DNA of 64,000 bases from Spongospora subterranea f. sp. subterranea (GCA_049724395.1 JAUGWO010000059.1:186001-250000); one strand, 5' to 3'. Positions 22,438 to 34,020 are shown, numbered from the stretch's first letter. The notes: generated from the letters alone by a model not told the origin. Numbers and translations: made by a program.

Positions 22438-23735
22438 TTAGCTTTGCCTCGGTTGATGCTTCTGTAATTTCGTCTTCCACACTGTATCGGAGGTAATATC
22501 GGCTACAGTGGCAGATTTCTCCATTTCCAGGTCAGCCTATGAAAAGAGAGTCAGTTTATAAGCAAAAATTCAGATCAGACGTACCTGTTGCTCGATTAGA
22601 TCCCCCGCGCCACCAGACATCCGTATGAAATTGTGCAACACACAGCACGCAATGAACAAATGCGCCTGCATTTCAAGAGAAAACTCTGGAGCGTGGACGA
22701 TTATGGGAAACCTACGCTTCAGTATCCCGAAAATTCTCTCAATTGCATTCCGCATTTGAGAATGTCTCAAGTTGTACAACTCTTTCGCGGTCTGGGGCCT
22801 GTGAATCTTAATAAAGATAACGAGAACACGCATGTGACAGACCTCATATTGCCCTGCTTCCATTCGCGGAGGTGATATCGCACCCCGCGGGAAGGAGTCA
22901 TCACTTCCGTCGTTAGAGCGTAACCAGCGTCTCCCAGATCAAACTTGCCTTGAGGAGTGGTGAAACCTTTTAGACAGGCATCCGACAGCACTGTTGAATC
23001 TGCTGCAGACCCTTCCCAGCCAGCGAGAATGTAGGTGAAACAAAGGTCAAACGAGCAAGCCGCAAATATGTTTTGGCTCAGGAATCCCTTCCGGTTTCTG
23101 TAGGGTTGAGCTTCCTTCGCAGACATAAAAGCTGCGATATGCGTTCCGTCGAATGCCATTCGGCAATTTTGGAAAAAGGGATACATCTTCGGGTTTTGCC
23201 GAATTTGTAAGGGTGTATCATTGGCAGGTAGCCTTATATAGTCGCAAGCCATTCGGCAAATGGCAACAGTAACATTGCGAAGAACCCTAATATCAAACTA
23301 ATGAGGTGGGAATTTGTATGACAAACAGCCAGATAATAACAACCTGCTAATCGTTTCGCCGCTCCTTTGAAATCGCTCTTGAGCGTCGCGATTTTTTGCA
23401 CTCTGTGATACGGTGAACAAAAAAATTGCCACCTGTTCTGATACTTCCATGTGCCTAGTTGCACGTAATGTCCCCGAATCGGTGAGTATGTTCACCAATT
23501 TCACAAAAAGTGAGGTGTTCATTCTCAAATTCTCGTATATCCGAGTTGAAATAAGCTCGGCAATCCAACTGGCTCCGCTGAGCCTTGAGGTTCGGCAAGG
23601 GGATCTAACGCAGAATGTGTTGGCGTAATACGCAGCAACGACGCCAACGATTCGTTTTTTGATCTGTTCATGATGATCTTCCATTGGGGATAATAACCAA
23701 ATCGCAACCAATTCGTATACACTGACATGGAACAT
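22438..23735 (-). CDS. Harbinger DDE transposase, apparently complete
   Basis: Four exons, 23735-23344, 23286-22843, 22798-22585 and 22536-22438, join in frame to 382 residues with introns of 57, 44 and 48 bases. The order is an N-terminal helical region (ERFQRSGETIS), the first catalytic Asp in MAFDGTHIAAF, RNRKGFLSQNI, the second Asp in GWEGSAADSTV, LGDAGYAL, the catalytic Glu in NAIERIFGILKRRFP, and CCVLHNFIRM near the end. These are the conserved DDE_Tnp_4 blocks. The last exon is the least certain; an alternative frame there gives a tail reading MRDGIAAAMW. No disabling change was seen. Confidence 0.85.
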
Positions 23736-23879
23736 AAGACGACATACCCCGTGACCCCTGATGTGGTTGTTTGGATGAAAAAAACCGCGAAATCCGGATA
23801 TTGTAATATTCGGATATTGACATAGGGATATCCGGATATTAATATCCGGATATCAAATCCGTGGCATCCAAATGGGCCC

Positions 23880-24026
23880 TAAAAGACACTTCCGCATAAA
23901 ACAACCTTAATCCACGCACTTTTTTCAAAGAGGACCTTTAATTCCGAACAGAGGACGCCTTCTTTGATAAACATGTTTGGGCTGAAAGAATCTATTGAAA
24001 GTTTTATCGAAAAAAAAAAGTCTGCC
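23880..24026. other. Short spacer
   Basis: This links the right end of the Harbinger element to the GCR1_C fragment. A homopurine run sits at 24010. Nothing else supported. Confidence 0.3.
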
Positions 24027-24960
24027 TTAATACCGATGTGAATTTCTGCAATTTGAAACAACGTTCACGCGCAGAAGATTTGTTCGAAAATTGATGAACA
24101 AACAATGGAACATCGCATCAACGATCTTTCGCGGTTTTCTGGGTATCTCAGTCTCAGCTCGAAAGTGAAGAAACCAACAGATGGAGAAAGTAAAGCTCCG
24201 TTTGATATTGCTCAAGGTATATTGTTTAATGTGCTTGGATAGCCAATCAAGCGATTTCCCATCGGTTTTTCGACCATCTTCCAATATTTCAGCTGCGACA
24301 AGACAGTTTTCTGGCGTCACACCACTACCAAAGGACCGCGCCGTATCAATAATTGCATCAATAACTGTTCTTAGGCGATTAAAGAACCTTCTCTCGTCAC
24401 CCTGGCACCATTTTGATCCCCATCTCCTTTCCAAATCCCTGACTTTTAAACCTCCACCTAGTCCCTCAGACCACTCTCTCCATAGGTCCACCAGAATGGA
24501 TTCCTCTGCTCATTTTGTACGGAACTGGGTTCTCACCATCACATTCGCCTTGCATGACCGGATGACCGACATTACATGGCTCCGTTGGACGACTTTCATC
24601 CCGTGATTCTTGCCATTGAGCATTGATTGTGACCGGCACCCTGCCAGAAAGTAAATCCCCTAAATTCTCCCGCAATGAAGATAGACGTGATATCGGATCG
24701 ATTGTCGCTGTTCTTCTGATCTTGATGGACCGCATCACCCTTTTCAGACAGTGCTGGCATCACTTGTTGTAGCCGATTTTCCGTCGGGTCACAAGCTTTG
24801 CTGACTGCTGTGAGTAAATCGCGGGAGAAATTACCATAGATATCACAAGAGAATATATTTGCACTCTCTAAAGGATGCTCAGGATACTTCGATCTCATAA
24901 ATACCGAATCCCCATTGGCAGCAGTAGAGACAGCGCCCTGCAAGACGACGTCGAGTCGCT
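24027..24960 (-). mobile_element. GCR1_C-containing fragment, probably from a Crypton-like tyrosine-recombinase element
   Basis: The minus strand reads MRSKYPEHPLES, then KACDPTENRLQQVMP (about 24850-24770), a linker, and DLWREWSEGLGGG (about 24480) with WGSKW and a following helical segment (to about 24180). Short HP(I/L) motifs followed by a GCR1_C-type domain (LWREW-GLGG-W) are what I recall from Crypton-like elements and related recombinase-derived proteins of fungi and other protists. The recombinase catalytic half is absent or lies beyond a break at 24960. At least one frame change separates the two parts, so it is a remnant rather than a host transcription factor. Moderate certainty. 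Confidence 0.5.
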
Positions 24961-25230
24961 TTCTCCAACGTTAGTGCAGCACGTGGGGTTATGATGGAGT
25001 GAAGCGATACTTCTGTAGCGAATAAAACGGATTAACCGCCTCAATCACCATCGGAACCCTTCTCTAACCAATATTGAAGGGCGTTCTATAAACGAAACAA
25101 GATGATACGATATAACTACAGTATCCGCCATTATTGGCTTTCATAAACAGATTGAACCAAACATGGCAGGTCGAGTGTCCCTCTTTCCTACGACATTGGC
25201 TTCGATAATCAACCAAAAGGTGATGCAGCG

Positions 25231-28030
25231 TGTAGTAGAACAACGGACAGATCAAATACAGAACTAAATCACAATAGGAAAGTCAAATAGGGGGAGAGGA
25301 TAATCGGGTAATCTTTACCCTGGTGTATAACACATAGATATGTTCCCGTTATCATCCTTGACACTGAACTCATCCTTGCCCGATGGCGAACCGCGATACT
25401 GTTGCGCCATCCCATTCCTGCAATGCGTGTCCTCAACCTGTTGATATTGTTGCTGGTGGCGACCAGACCGACTCGATCTGTGGCAACCGAACCTGGTCAT
25501 GTTCGGGGCGAACCGCTTGGCTCCGGTCAGGTCAATGCCGACACAATAACAATCGTCTCCTCGACATTCTCGGTATGGATGGCGAAATATCGCTCCAAAG
25601 ATAGAGATATCGGCTTGTTAAGTGCGTTTTTAGGAATGGCACTCGGGTCCGGGTTTGAAAATAGACCTGTCCCATATCAGTATCGATTCTCAACAGTTGA
25701 GCCAAGAGAGCGAGAAAGTCGATTGCCTTATCGATCTAAATCGAATTCCTATTGATTCGGAAATGTTGCCATCAAAAGACTTTCCCGAGATTCTCGTGCC
25801 CGATAACAGAAACGTCGACCAGTTTGATGAAAGTTCTTCGATGAATGTGGTTGTTCTGTTCATCTTCATATAAAGATCTGGCTTGTTGAGGGCTTTTTAG
25901 GAATGGCACTCGGGACCGGATTTGAAAATTGACGCGTCCCATATCAGTATGGATTCTCAACAGTTGAGACAAGAGGGCGAGAACCTTCATTACCTTATCG
26001 ATCTAAATCGGATTCCTATTGATTCGGAAATGTTGCCGTCAAAGGACTTTCCCGAGAATTTCGTGCCCGAAAACAGAAACGCCCATCAGTTTGGTGACAG
26101 TTCTTCCAGACACTTAGCCGTTCAGTCCATTTCCAAATTGTGTTTGGCTTTGCTAAGTTTGTGTTAGGATTGGACCCCGAGCACGAGTTCAAACCGTGAT
26201 GAATCCCGTATCAGTATTGATGGTCAACAGTCAACAGAAAGCATTGAGGGCACAACTTTCGATTGCCGCATCGAAAATACGATTAATTCACAAAACCAGC
26301 CTGTTGACGTTCGTGAGAATTTCGTGCCAGTAAGGCGATTGCCGAGAATCGTGATCACCAATTATCTGATTTTGGCGTACTAGAATGGATTTCCGAAGCG
26401 GAATCACAAAATGGTTCGTTTTCGTAATGCCAAGTACATAATGGGATTGAGAGTGCTCTGTCGTCGCCTAAACTGGGACCTGGATGAGGTCAAAGACTAT
26501 GATAGTCTCTGTGTGTTTCTGGTCAGAACTCTGGTTCCCCGCTCTGTCTGGTGTTTGATGATCACAAACGGTATCGTCTGTTTAGGGAAAGGGGACGAAT
26601 ACAGAACAGGTCGAGTTTCACAACAGTGTCGCCACGACGGAGCACATGATGGAACTACTGTTGGTCGGAAAGTCGGGGCGGGATAACGTTTAATGTCGGA
26701 CAAAACAACATCGATGGTCCTGAAATTAGGCTAATTGCCAAGGCAACCAGCACCCTGAAAAAACTGATCCTAATTTCGAATCTTGTTTTGAAAACGGTCT
26801 CTGGCAGAAGATCGCTCTGCAATATTAGTCATAACGTGATGTATTATCTCAAGAGCACCTGTATCCCCGTCCTTGAATGTCTTGTGAAATGTTGTGGCAA
26901 AGACATGGACCTGTTCCAAACACGTTGGGGAACGCGTTTCAGCCAGCGTTTGTTTGGATTGAAATGCTGCCCCGGTCCTGGATTAAATCATAACACATGC
27001 GGTTACCAGAGGACGAAAATCGTCAGAAACCCTGACAACAGGTTTTCATTCGCCTTTTTTTAAAAAAAACTGATTAACATTTGTGCTTTCAGAGACAAAG
27101 ACTCCGGTTTATTGGAACTCAATGCTCTTGTTGTTGCTGTTTTAAAGTCAAAAACTCGCAAAAAAAACTCAAACTGTGTTTTGAATTCAAGGAGAAATAC
27201 GAGTCAAGTGGCCCCGAAACTCAAAAGATTCACCGACAATATTATAACCTGTCTCCGAAACCCATCTGGGGGTGCTTTGTTCATCACTGTGGCCAAAATA
27301 CAGATGAATGGATTCGAAAATGGGGCGCTGAATTCGCACATGCTCAATTCTTCACGCGGAGATGTCACGGCTTGGAGTCCAGTGAATGCGGATCGATCAA
27401 CCGACCATTTGATATTCCAGCAAGACTTAATCTTCCCTTTAAATCAACCCGAGACCTCCTCACAGCGCTTTCCGGAATTTTCGAAGAGTATGAGCAGTTC
27501 GTGATTGCGAAGACAGCATCACAGAGATCGCCTCATCCGGGTTTAACCACTTTTATCAGAACATCCCGTCCTATTTACAATTGTTTTCGTCGTCATTGCG
27601 CTGGAAGTGTTGAGGAATTTATTCGGAGATGGGGGAAATCATTATACTACACCTCGTTCAGTAGCAATCACTGTCCTGGAGCAGGAACAAAGGAATCTGA
27701 TATCTGTCAATATGATTCTCGGTCATCCCAAGGTTAGGTAAGGGTTGACCCTCCAATGACTCAACAAATAAGGTACATGATGTCGAATAAACCTAATGGA
27801 CTTTGGGATTCACAAGGGGTTATAGGATTGATATGTTGTTTTCATATTAACTTTTCTTGGTATAATTCGATGGATTCTGGCAACATTGGCCGAGATACAT
27901 ATGCGATTCAACACCTCCCTTCGCTATGGACTAGGTAGGAACTCACGCTCGATTGATGTCGATTGATTTGATTGTTGAGTCGAATGAATGGTTGGAGTCG
28001 GCTACCATCAGATACGATGGAGAACAACCA
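25231..28030. repeat. Right arm of the large inverted duplication
   Basis: The reverse-orientation partner of 16101-18915. The bases just inside it, 24961-25230, form the rest of the spacer and show no gene. The arm carries the right copy of the secreted-protein gene, reading toward higher coordinates, so the two genes diverge from the spacer. The outer end is followed within about 200 bases by the Ty3/gypsy fossil. Confidence 0.9.
25423..27737 (+). CDS. Secreted modular repeat protein, right paralogue of an inverted pair
   Basis: The ATG at 25423 begins a signal peptide (MRVLNLLILLLVATRPTRSV). An intron, GTATGG to TTTTTAG (about 25572-25632), leads to module 1 (EWHSGPGLKIDLSHIS, then IDLNRIPIDSEMLPSKDFPE). 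A second intron at about 25850-25902 leads to module 2 with the same start (EWHSGPDLKIDASHIS). A third, diverged module starts DWTPSTSS (about 26168) and ends ENFVP before GTAAGG. Later exons hold LCRRLNWDLDEV (26458), CCGKDMDLFQTRWGTRF (about 26900), then a long open frame to 27737 with WGCFVHHCGQNTDEWIRKWG and YNCFRRHCAGSVEEFIRRWG. The three WG/Cys domains (about 65-75 residues each) are clearly internal duplicates. No known family. The exon structure past 26.6 kb is approximate. Confidence 0.6.
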
Positions 28031-28239
28031 ACTCATCTGTTAGGATAAGGATGTAGGAAGGAGACTAGACGGAGGCGACAGACTAAGCATATGTGTATTA
28101 GCGACTGATAATACGATCTGATTTCCTTCTGGTAACTTGTCTTCAGGGAATCAAATCGTCTGATGTGGGTCACTGTATAAGAGTGGTACACTACCTCCTC
28201 CTTTCGGTTTGTCGGGATATCGGCGATGGATTGACTCAT

Positions 28240-31200
28240 TGGTTGACGAAGAGCGGCAGAGTTGTCGGCGAGACCTCTGCGCTGATTCCCAAGACCGCTC
28301 TGATGGTCTTAGTCGATCGAATACTGAAGTTGATTCCTATCGATTCTCGAATCCAGTACGTTCCCGATAATAAACAGTAGCTGCGAGGATTCTTCTGGGA
28401 GGATTACGAGTTCTGGTGGACAGATTTCGTGATGTCGTTCGCGTGGTATGGTTCAAGCTGGGACACATGGAAAGTGTTATGAACCCGCCAGGTTGTTGGC
28501 AGCTTCACCGAGTATGTCACCTCGTTGATGATTGCTATGATTGGGAAAGGGCCCTGCAAATCGATCATCGAGTTTTGGGCATGGTCGTGTTGTATTCCAA
28601 TCGGTTCTCGTCACCACCATGACCAACTCGCCCAGCGAATATGCGGGAGCATCGAATCGTTTTTTATCGGCGTATTTTTTTCATCGAGTTCACGCACGAA
28701 TGCCCCGAAGGTGATTCGCCCTTTCATCAGCGGAAGGATTTAGTTGTGATTGGCAGAATGGGATGGAACCCATAATTAGCGAAGAACGGGGAGATTTGAG
28801 TCGATGAATGCTGTGTGCTGTTGTACTGAAATTCTGCTAGCGCCAGCCAATCTTCCCAGTCATCTTGCTGATAGGAGGTGAATGTTCTCAGATACTGCTC
28901 TACCACCTGATTAACCCGTTCTGTCTGTGCGTTGGTCTGTGGATGTCTTGACGTAGATAGGTTCCGTTGGATCTGTAGCCGTTGGAGAAGGCTTTTCCAG
29001 AATCCTGCAGCCATCTGCGGGCCGCGGTCTGATACAACGTCGTCCGGAAGTCCATGAAGCCGGAACACTTGCTGCAGCATCAATTCAGCCAGTTGTGGAG
29101 GTGATTGATTCTTTGCAGGGGATAAAATGCGCCAATTTTGACAATCGATTTAGCAGTCCTGGTGGCGACTTGCGCTGCAGTTTGGTCGCTGACACGATTG
29201 GACACAACGTCGAACAAATTTGGTCATTCCGGACCACCAAGAATGTCGCTGAACTGCTTGAGGCGTTTTCCGCCTACCCAGGTGACCTCCTAATGTCCCG
29301 TCGTGATGCTGTGCGAGTATCTAAAGTTGTGCAGCTTCTGTGGGTTCTACGAGTACCTGTTGTCTGTACAATAAGCCATCATGGACCTTGAATGGTTTGG
29401 TGACATGGAGGATTTGTTGCTGACCTGGCGCATCTAATAGTATCGATGAGCGGCCGGTTGTCGTGAGTTGATATGATACTGTGCTGAGATGTTTCTCTGA
29501 CAGGAGTGAAGTTCGTTGCTGTGCCCATATCGGATCTCGATCCTGTATTTCATATTCGGGTCGTCGAGACGCGGCTGTGCGGAGAGTGACTCTGAGCGAT
29601 CGTGGATTACGTGGTCGTACTCCGACAGAATCAGAGACAGCGAGTTTGACGTCGATTTGATCTTATGAGGACCGCCTTCCAAGTAATGTCGCCACCGCGA
29701 GACTGCCACAGTAATTCTTTATCGTGGGTCTCGTATGGGGCGGAATTTACCGTCTTCTTGAACCTATGATAATATCACACCCATGGCGAAGTCGGAGGCG
29801 TCAGTTTCTACCAAACAGGGCGCTGATGGAATTACTGGGCTAATATTGGTGCTTGCGTGAAGGCCCGTTTGATTGCGTCAAAAGCTTCTTAGTGCTGGGG
29901 TTGCCAGGAAAACGGTACATCGTTCTTGGTCAGCTCGCACAGTGGCGCTGCGTATTGGGAGTATCGAGAGATGAAGTCGCGGTCAAAATTAGCGAATCCA
30001 AGAAGCATTGAATTCCTTGGACGGACGTCGGTGTTTGCCACAATGTAATGTTGGGGGTTTTTTCTGGGTCCATTTCAATTCCTTTCGGGCTGATGATGTA
30101 ACCAAGGAATTCCACATGCCGAACTCCAAAAGCGCATTTCTCGAGCTTGGCAAACAACTTTTTTTCGCGCAATCGTTGTAAAACAACCTTGACATGAGCT
30201 TCGTGTTCCACTAGATCCTGTGAATAAATCAAGATATCTCCTGGTATACAACCACGAATTCTCCCAGGCAGTCCTGGAACGTCTCGTTCATAAATCTTTG
30301 AAACGAGGCTGGAGCATTCTTGAGCCCAAATGGCATAACTTGATATTCAAAGTGACCGTACTTGCAGTTAAACCCCGTTTTCCATTCATCTTTTGGTCTG
30401 ATCCTCACCAGATTGTACGCGCCGCGCAGGTCAATCTTCGTGTAGCATTTGGCGCTCTCGAGTTGTTGGAAAATGTCGTCGATTAGAGGTTGTGGATATG
30501 TGTCTCGATTAGTGATGTTGTTGAGTGACCTGTAATCGACACACAATCTTAGTGAACCATCCTTCTTTTTAACAAACAGATTCGGCGCGCCGAGCCGGGA
30601 CTGAGAATTCCCGATAAAACCTCGCTCCAGATTATCTTGAATGCAAATTGTAGCACGGGATCTTCTTTTGCTGATGGAGAATAGCAGGGTTTGTAAGGGA
30701 GAGTTCCTGCATCTTCTTCCAGATTGATAGCACAGTCGACACCTGGTCGATGCGGTGGTAGTTTGTCTGCACATTGCTGGGAGAAAACGTCTGCGAAATC
30801 TGAATACTGAGTTGGAAGGTTAGCACTTTCGTGACACGTCTCGGTTTCACCGAAAATTATGCCAGGGGAACCAACTTCATCTAGTTGTGCTGTGGTTAGC
30901 TGGATAGGCGCCTGTGGCGTTGCCTCCTGTTGATTGCTGGCGTGAGCGGTGATTGTGAGATTTTTTGACAGTCGATGAAGGGATTAGCGGGTCGAAGGAA
31001 CGTCATTCCTAGCACAATTGGGTACATTGGGCTGTCGATTATGAGAAACTTGGCGTGAAACTGGATAGAGGCCATCGAAATATGCAGAAGACAGGTTTGG
31101 TGTGTTACTGGAAGATGTCTGCCATCTATCACGCTAAGAGGGATTGGAGCGGTAGTGGGAAGTGTTTGAGGAGAGCGAATTTCCGATCGATGAATAATGA

Positions 31201-31930
31201 CGAAGCACCACGATCAATAAACGCGACAGTTTCAATAGCCTCCAATCTTGGCGGCAAGGAAATAGAACAATGGGGGACATAACATTGGGGCTATTGCATT
31301 ATCGACAGCAGCCGTCGATATACGGTGGGCTGGAGGCGAATAAGTTGAATGTGGCTGCGATATTCGGGTTTTACACGTGGAGGTAGGTTATGAGTCGCGA
31401 TTGAGTGGCCAGATTCGCCACAGTATAAGCAAGAATTCTCACGACGGCGTCGGTCCTTTACCTCTACCGTGCGAGCAGAGCGGTTTGAAGGTGCACTTCC
31501 ATTGCCAAAGAATTAATTCAGATCAAAGACTTTGCCTCGGACGGGCTCATCTTGGGGCTCGCTAGTGGCGAAAGCGGTCAGACCTGCTTTCAATCTGGTT
31601 GCCTCGTTGATAAAGATTCATTTGTTCCAGCTATTGGCGGCAGATGCAGATTTAGGACAAAAACAAGTCTTATGCCTAAGTTTACTTTTCATTCGATTGA
31701 TGTTGTTGGCGACAAATTCGGATACGCTTTCGAAGTCCTGTCGAATTAGCTATGCATACGCGTGCTTGATTTTGCATAATCGGCAATATATATTACTTTT
31801 GCCAGATCCGACGTATTCATACCGAGACATTGTAAGAAGAAGCTGCTGAGCATGTCTTTGGAATGGCACGTCAGAAAGAGAAGGAGTTTACGGTCCAGAG
31901 ATTCGTGCAGTTTTCCGACCAACTGCAATA
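28240..31930 (-). mobile_element. Ty3/gypsy LTR-retrotransposon fossil
   Basis: Parts in the expected minus-strand order: gag (about 31900-31350), protease-like region (about 31050), reverse transcriptase (about 30640-30230, with the LRLCVDYRSLN and MPFGLKNAPASFQ blocks), RNase H-side sequence, integrase (about 29083-28727, SDRGPQ and [13 protein letters not shown]) and its C-terminal tail to about 28240. It is broken, with many breaks, and clear LTR pairs were not recognised. It lies just outside the right duplication arm and looks old. Confidence 0.9.
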
Positions 31931-32198
31931 GTTTTTTGATTCTGCATTTCGATCGGGTATTAATCCAAGCGGTCGCGGTTCCACTGGGTAAAACATCTCC
32001 ATCTCTGTACTTTTCGTAATTTTACCTGACTAATTTCTTGATAGACATGCTTACGGATTAGCTGGATTCACTTCCTGCAACCGCCCCATATCGTGTGTCG
32101 AAGCTAACGACGGTGTTCGCATTGACGAGAATCCTCCAGTTTCCTGTGCTGTTCAGATTTTCGAGTATATCAATCCAATCATCAAAAAAACCACTTCC
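31931..32198. other. Spacer, nothing supported
   Basis: Between the gypsy gag end and the hypothetical ORF at 32199. A missing 5' LTR would lie here, but I could not pair it with anything at 28 kb. Confidence 0.3.
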
Positions 32199-32690
32199 TC
32201 AATGAAATGCTTTTAGTCGCGTTCGACTTCCCGAACGACTGCCAATCGCCATTTGTTGATCATTTTCATGATGTAAAGACGTTTTTTTGAGATCGGTTTC
32301 CCGAATTTCATGGCAATGAGGATGCAATTCCGTTACCGAAACCAATCTTGAAAACGCTGAATTTGCCACTGAGGACGATGATCCCGTAATTTCATTACTA
32401 TCAGACCGTTTGTATCGGGCAATGGATGGCATTGAAAACGTCGAATCGGTGCAATATTCTGTTGCAGGCGAAAGTCCTGACGATTTCTTTGCAGATGATG
32501 GGTTGCATTGAGTTCCATTTATTTCTGTATTTTGATCGTCTTCAGATGTTCCCATGCAGGGACGTTTCGAGGGTTTTGTGCTATCAGTGACCAATGAAGA
32601 AATGAGATTGGACCGAAAAGCGAACCCGCAACCAGCTGAGCGTACCATTGAAGGCAGCGCTAGGTAGCGAGGATGCTCATCAGACGACAC
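32199..32690 (-). CDS. Hypothetical Ser-rich protein
   Basis: A single open frame of 163 residues starting MSSDEHPRYL. It is rich in Ser, Thr and Glu, with a His-rich C-terminal part (ELHPHCHEIRE) and a basic tail (GSRSGSRTRLK). No membrane segment, signal peptide or known domain. Its start codon overlaps the start of the plus-strand ORF at 32673, so at most one of the two ATGs is likely real unless this is a tight divergent pair. It is probably disordered if translated. Confidence 0.35.
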   Translation of the reverse strand: MSSDEHPRYLALPSMVRSAGCGFAFRSNLISSLVTDSTKPSKRPCMGTSEDDQNTEINGTQCNPSSAKKSSGLSPATEYCTDSTFSMPSIARYKRSDSNEITGSSSSVANSAFSRLVSVTELHPHCHEIRETDLKKTSLHHENDQQMAIGSRSGSRTRLKAFH

Positions 32691-33169
32691 CGGATTGCGC
32701 TGTCACCGCTCCTGTCTCTGGGTCCGTTCAAAAACAAAATCCGGAGCGGAGACGTATCATTCAACGGGCCCAAAGACAACACAATTCGGACTGTGTTGAA
32801 GGTGCACATTTTTGAGAGTAAATCATTGTGTGATTGGGGTTTGAAATCAGCGTTACTACGCCTGAGAGTTATTTCAAACTTTCATCAAATGACAGTGAAC
32901 AGTGCGATTGTTGTGTCGGATGTGTCTTTCGACGACCTAACAGTAAGGGGGCGGAGGCAGAAAGATCCGGCTTTAGAAGACAAACTGTGCGAACTTATTG
33001 ATTGACTGTTTACTTAACAGCATGTTCTCATCGAAAAAACATCATTCGGCAAGCCAGCTCGATGATTTCAAGAGAGAAAGGCTCGGGAGAAGCCAAATGA
33101 CAATTTACGCTTTCTCCACAAATTTCCTTACTTTACATGCGGACTTCAAAAAACGTGGATAGGCGCGCG
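32673..33169 (+). CDS. Hypothetical small protein, exon structure uncertain
   Basis: An open frame from 32673 (MLIRRHRIAL) runs to 33005 and contains NSAIVVSDVSFDDLTVRG and a charged end (KDPALEDKLCELID). A second short open frame from 33020 (MFSSKKHHSASQLDDFKRER) to 33169 may be a following exon after the pyrimidine-A-G at about 33019. Introns of about 50 bases are also possible inside 32803-32850. No family identified. Confidence 0.3.
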
Positions 33170-33369
33170 AGCCGAGACTGTACCCGGTGGAAAACGTGAG
33201 ATACGCTATATGTACCTACTCTTCCCGGCATAACCAGCACAGTAGGAGGCCCAAACTGTCAGCGGGTGGGTCGCGAAACCCGTTCCGATCCGACGAACAC
33301 TTCCTCTGGTTTTGCGTTCGCGACTCCTTTCTTGAGCTGAACAACTGCTGTGTGTAAACTGTTCCTTTG

Positions 33370-34020
33370 ATGGTCTCTTCTCTATGGATATGGTGGTCTA
33401 CAATTAAACCTCAACGTTATGCTCTGCATTCTGGAGTGAACGCTTTGCTGGTATCGCTCCTCGTAGTTTTAGTAGCGATCGTTGCGTGGAGGCGATACAA
33501 TCGCTTGCGACCAAAACTGCAACGGCAACAATTGCAGTTAGAACAGCCATCAACAAGTTGGGCGCGAGAATTGATGACGAATCAGTCTGCCGTTTGTTGC
33601 ATCTCCGGACAATTAATCACAGAGAGTACTCCACTAGATATCAATATCTGTCAGCAACTTGCCAAGTATTGCCGGCTCGTGATAATCGCCAGAGAACATA
33701 GTTTATCTGATGTTCAGAGCATACTTCTTAACGGCGGCGTCATTTCAGCTGGGCTATCCGAGCATCGGATTCTGTCATGTCAGACGCCGCTCGGCTACGT
33801 TGCCATGGTAAGGCATTTGAATCCCGAACTGTTTCTTGCGGGTAAGTCTTCGTTTGAAAAACTGAATTTTTCTAGTTGACTTTTTTCAGGCGCAGATGAT
33901 TCAGATGCTGTCAGACTACTCCGGCCGTATATTAGATCGATATTGATGGTATCTCGTTTGCAACAAGAACATAATGGCTTTGACAGTATAGTGTCGGCTC
34001 TCTCTAGTAAACCTGCGTAA
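33370..34020 (+). CDS. PEX22-like peroxisomal membrane anchor
   Basis: Two exons, 33370-33841 and 33890-34020, with a 48-base intron; 200 residues. The ATG at 33370 is the first in frame. One membrane segment near residues 25-42 (LLVSLLVVLVAIVAW) is followed by a basic stretch and then a soluble alpha/beta domain. The domain holds VCCISGQLI, LVIIAREHS, EHRILSCQTPLG and VRHLNPELFLAG, ending LLRPYIRSILMV. The final blocks fit the Pex22-like family, in which the protein anchors the ubiquitin-conjugating enzyme Pex4 at the peroxisome for receptor recycling. Similarity is modest, so the name is a proposal, supported by the single N-terminal anchor and by PEX11 lying 3 kb away. It is convergent with the SDR gene, whose stop lies 57 bases away. 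Confidence 0.6.

Larger units (their letters stand above)
21072..23879. mobile_element. Intact-looking PIF/Harbinger transposon with TAA target duplication
   Basis: The terminal inverted repeats GGGCTCGTTTGGATGCCA (21072) and its partner ending GGGCCC at 23879 are flanked by TAA at 21069-21071 and 23880-23882, the typical Harbinger target. Both subterminal regions carry many copies of the 12-base palindrome ATATCCGGATAT (21100-21220 and 23800-23860), likely transposase binding sites. Two convergent genes fill the body: a Myb/SANT-like protein on plus and a DDE transposase on minus. Both keep open frames across all predicted introns, so this copy may be young and autonomous. It inserted between the arms of the inverted duplication. 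Confidence 0.9.

Noticed and set aside
16101-28030. The inverted arms as the ends of one giant foldback transposon
   Set aside because: The arms carry spliced host-like genes and have no terminal motif or target duplication, so segmental duplication fits better.
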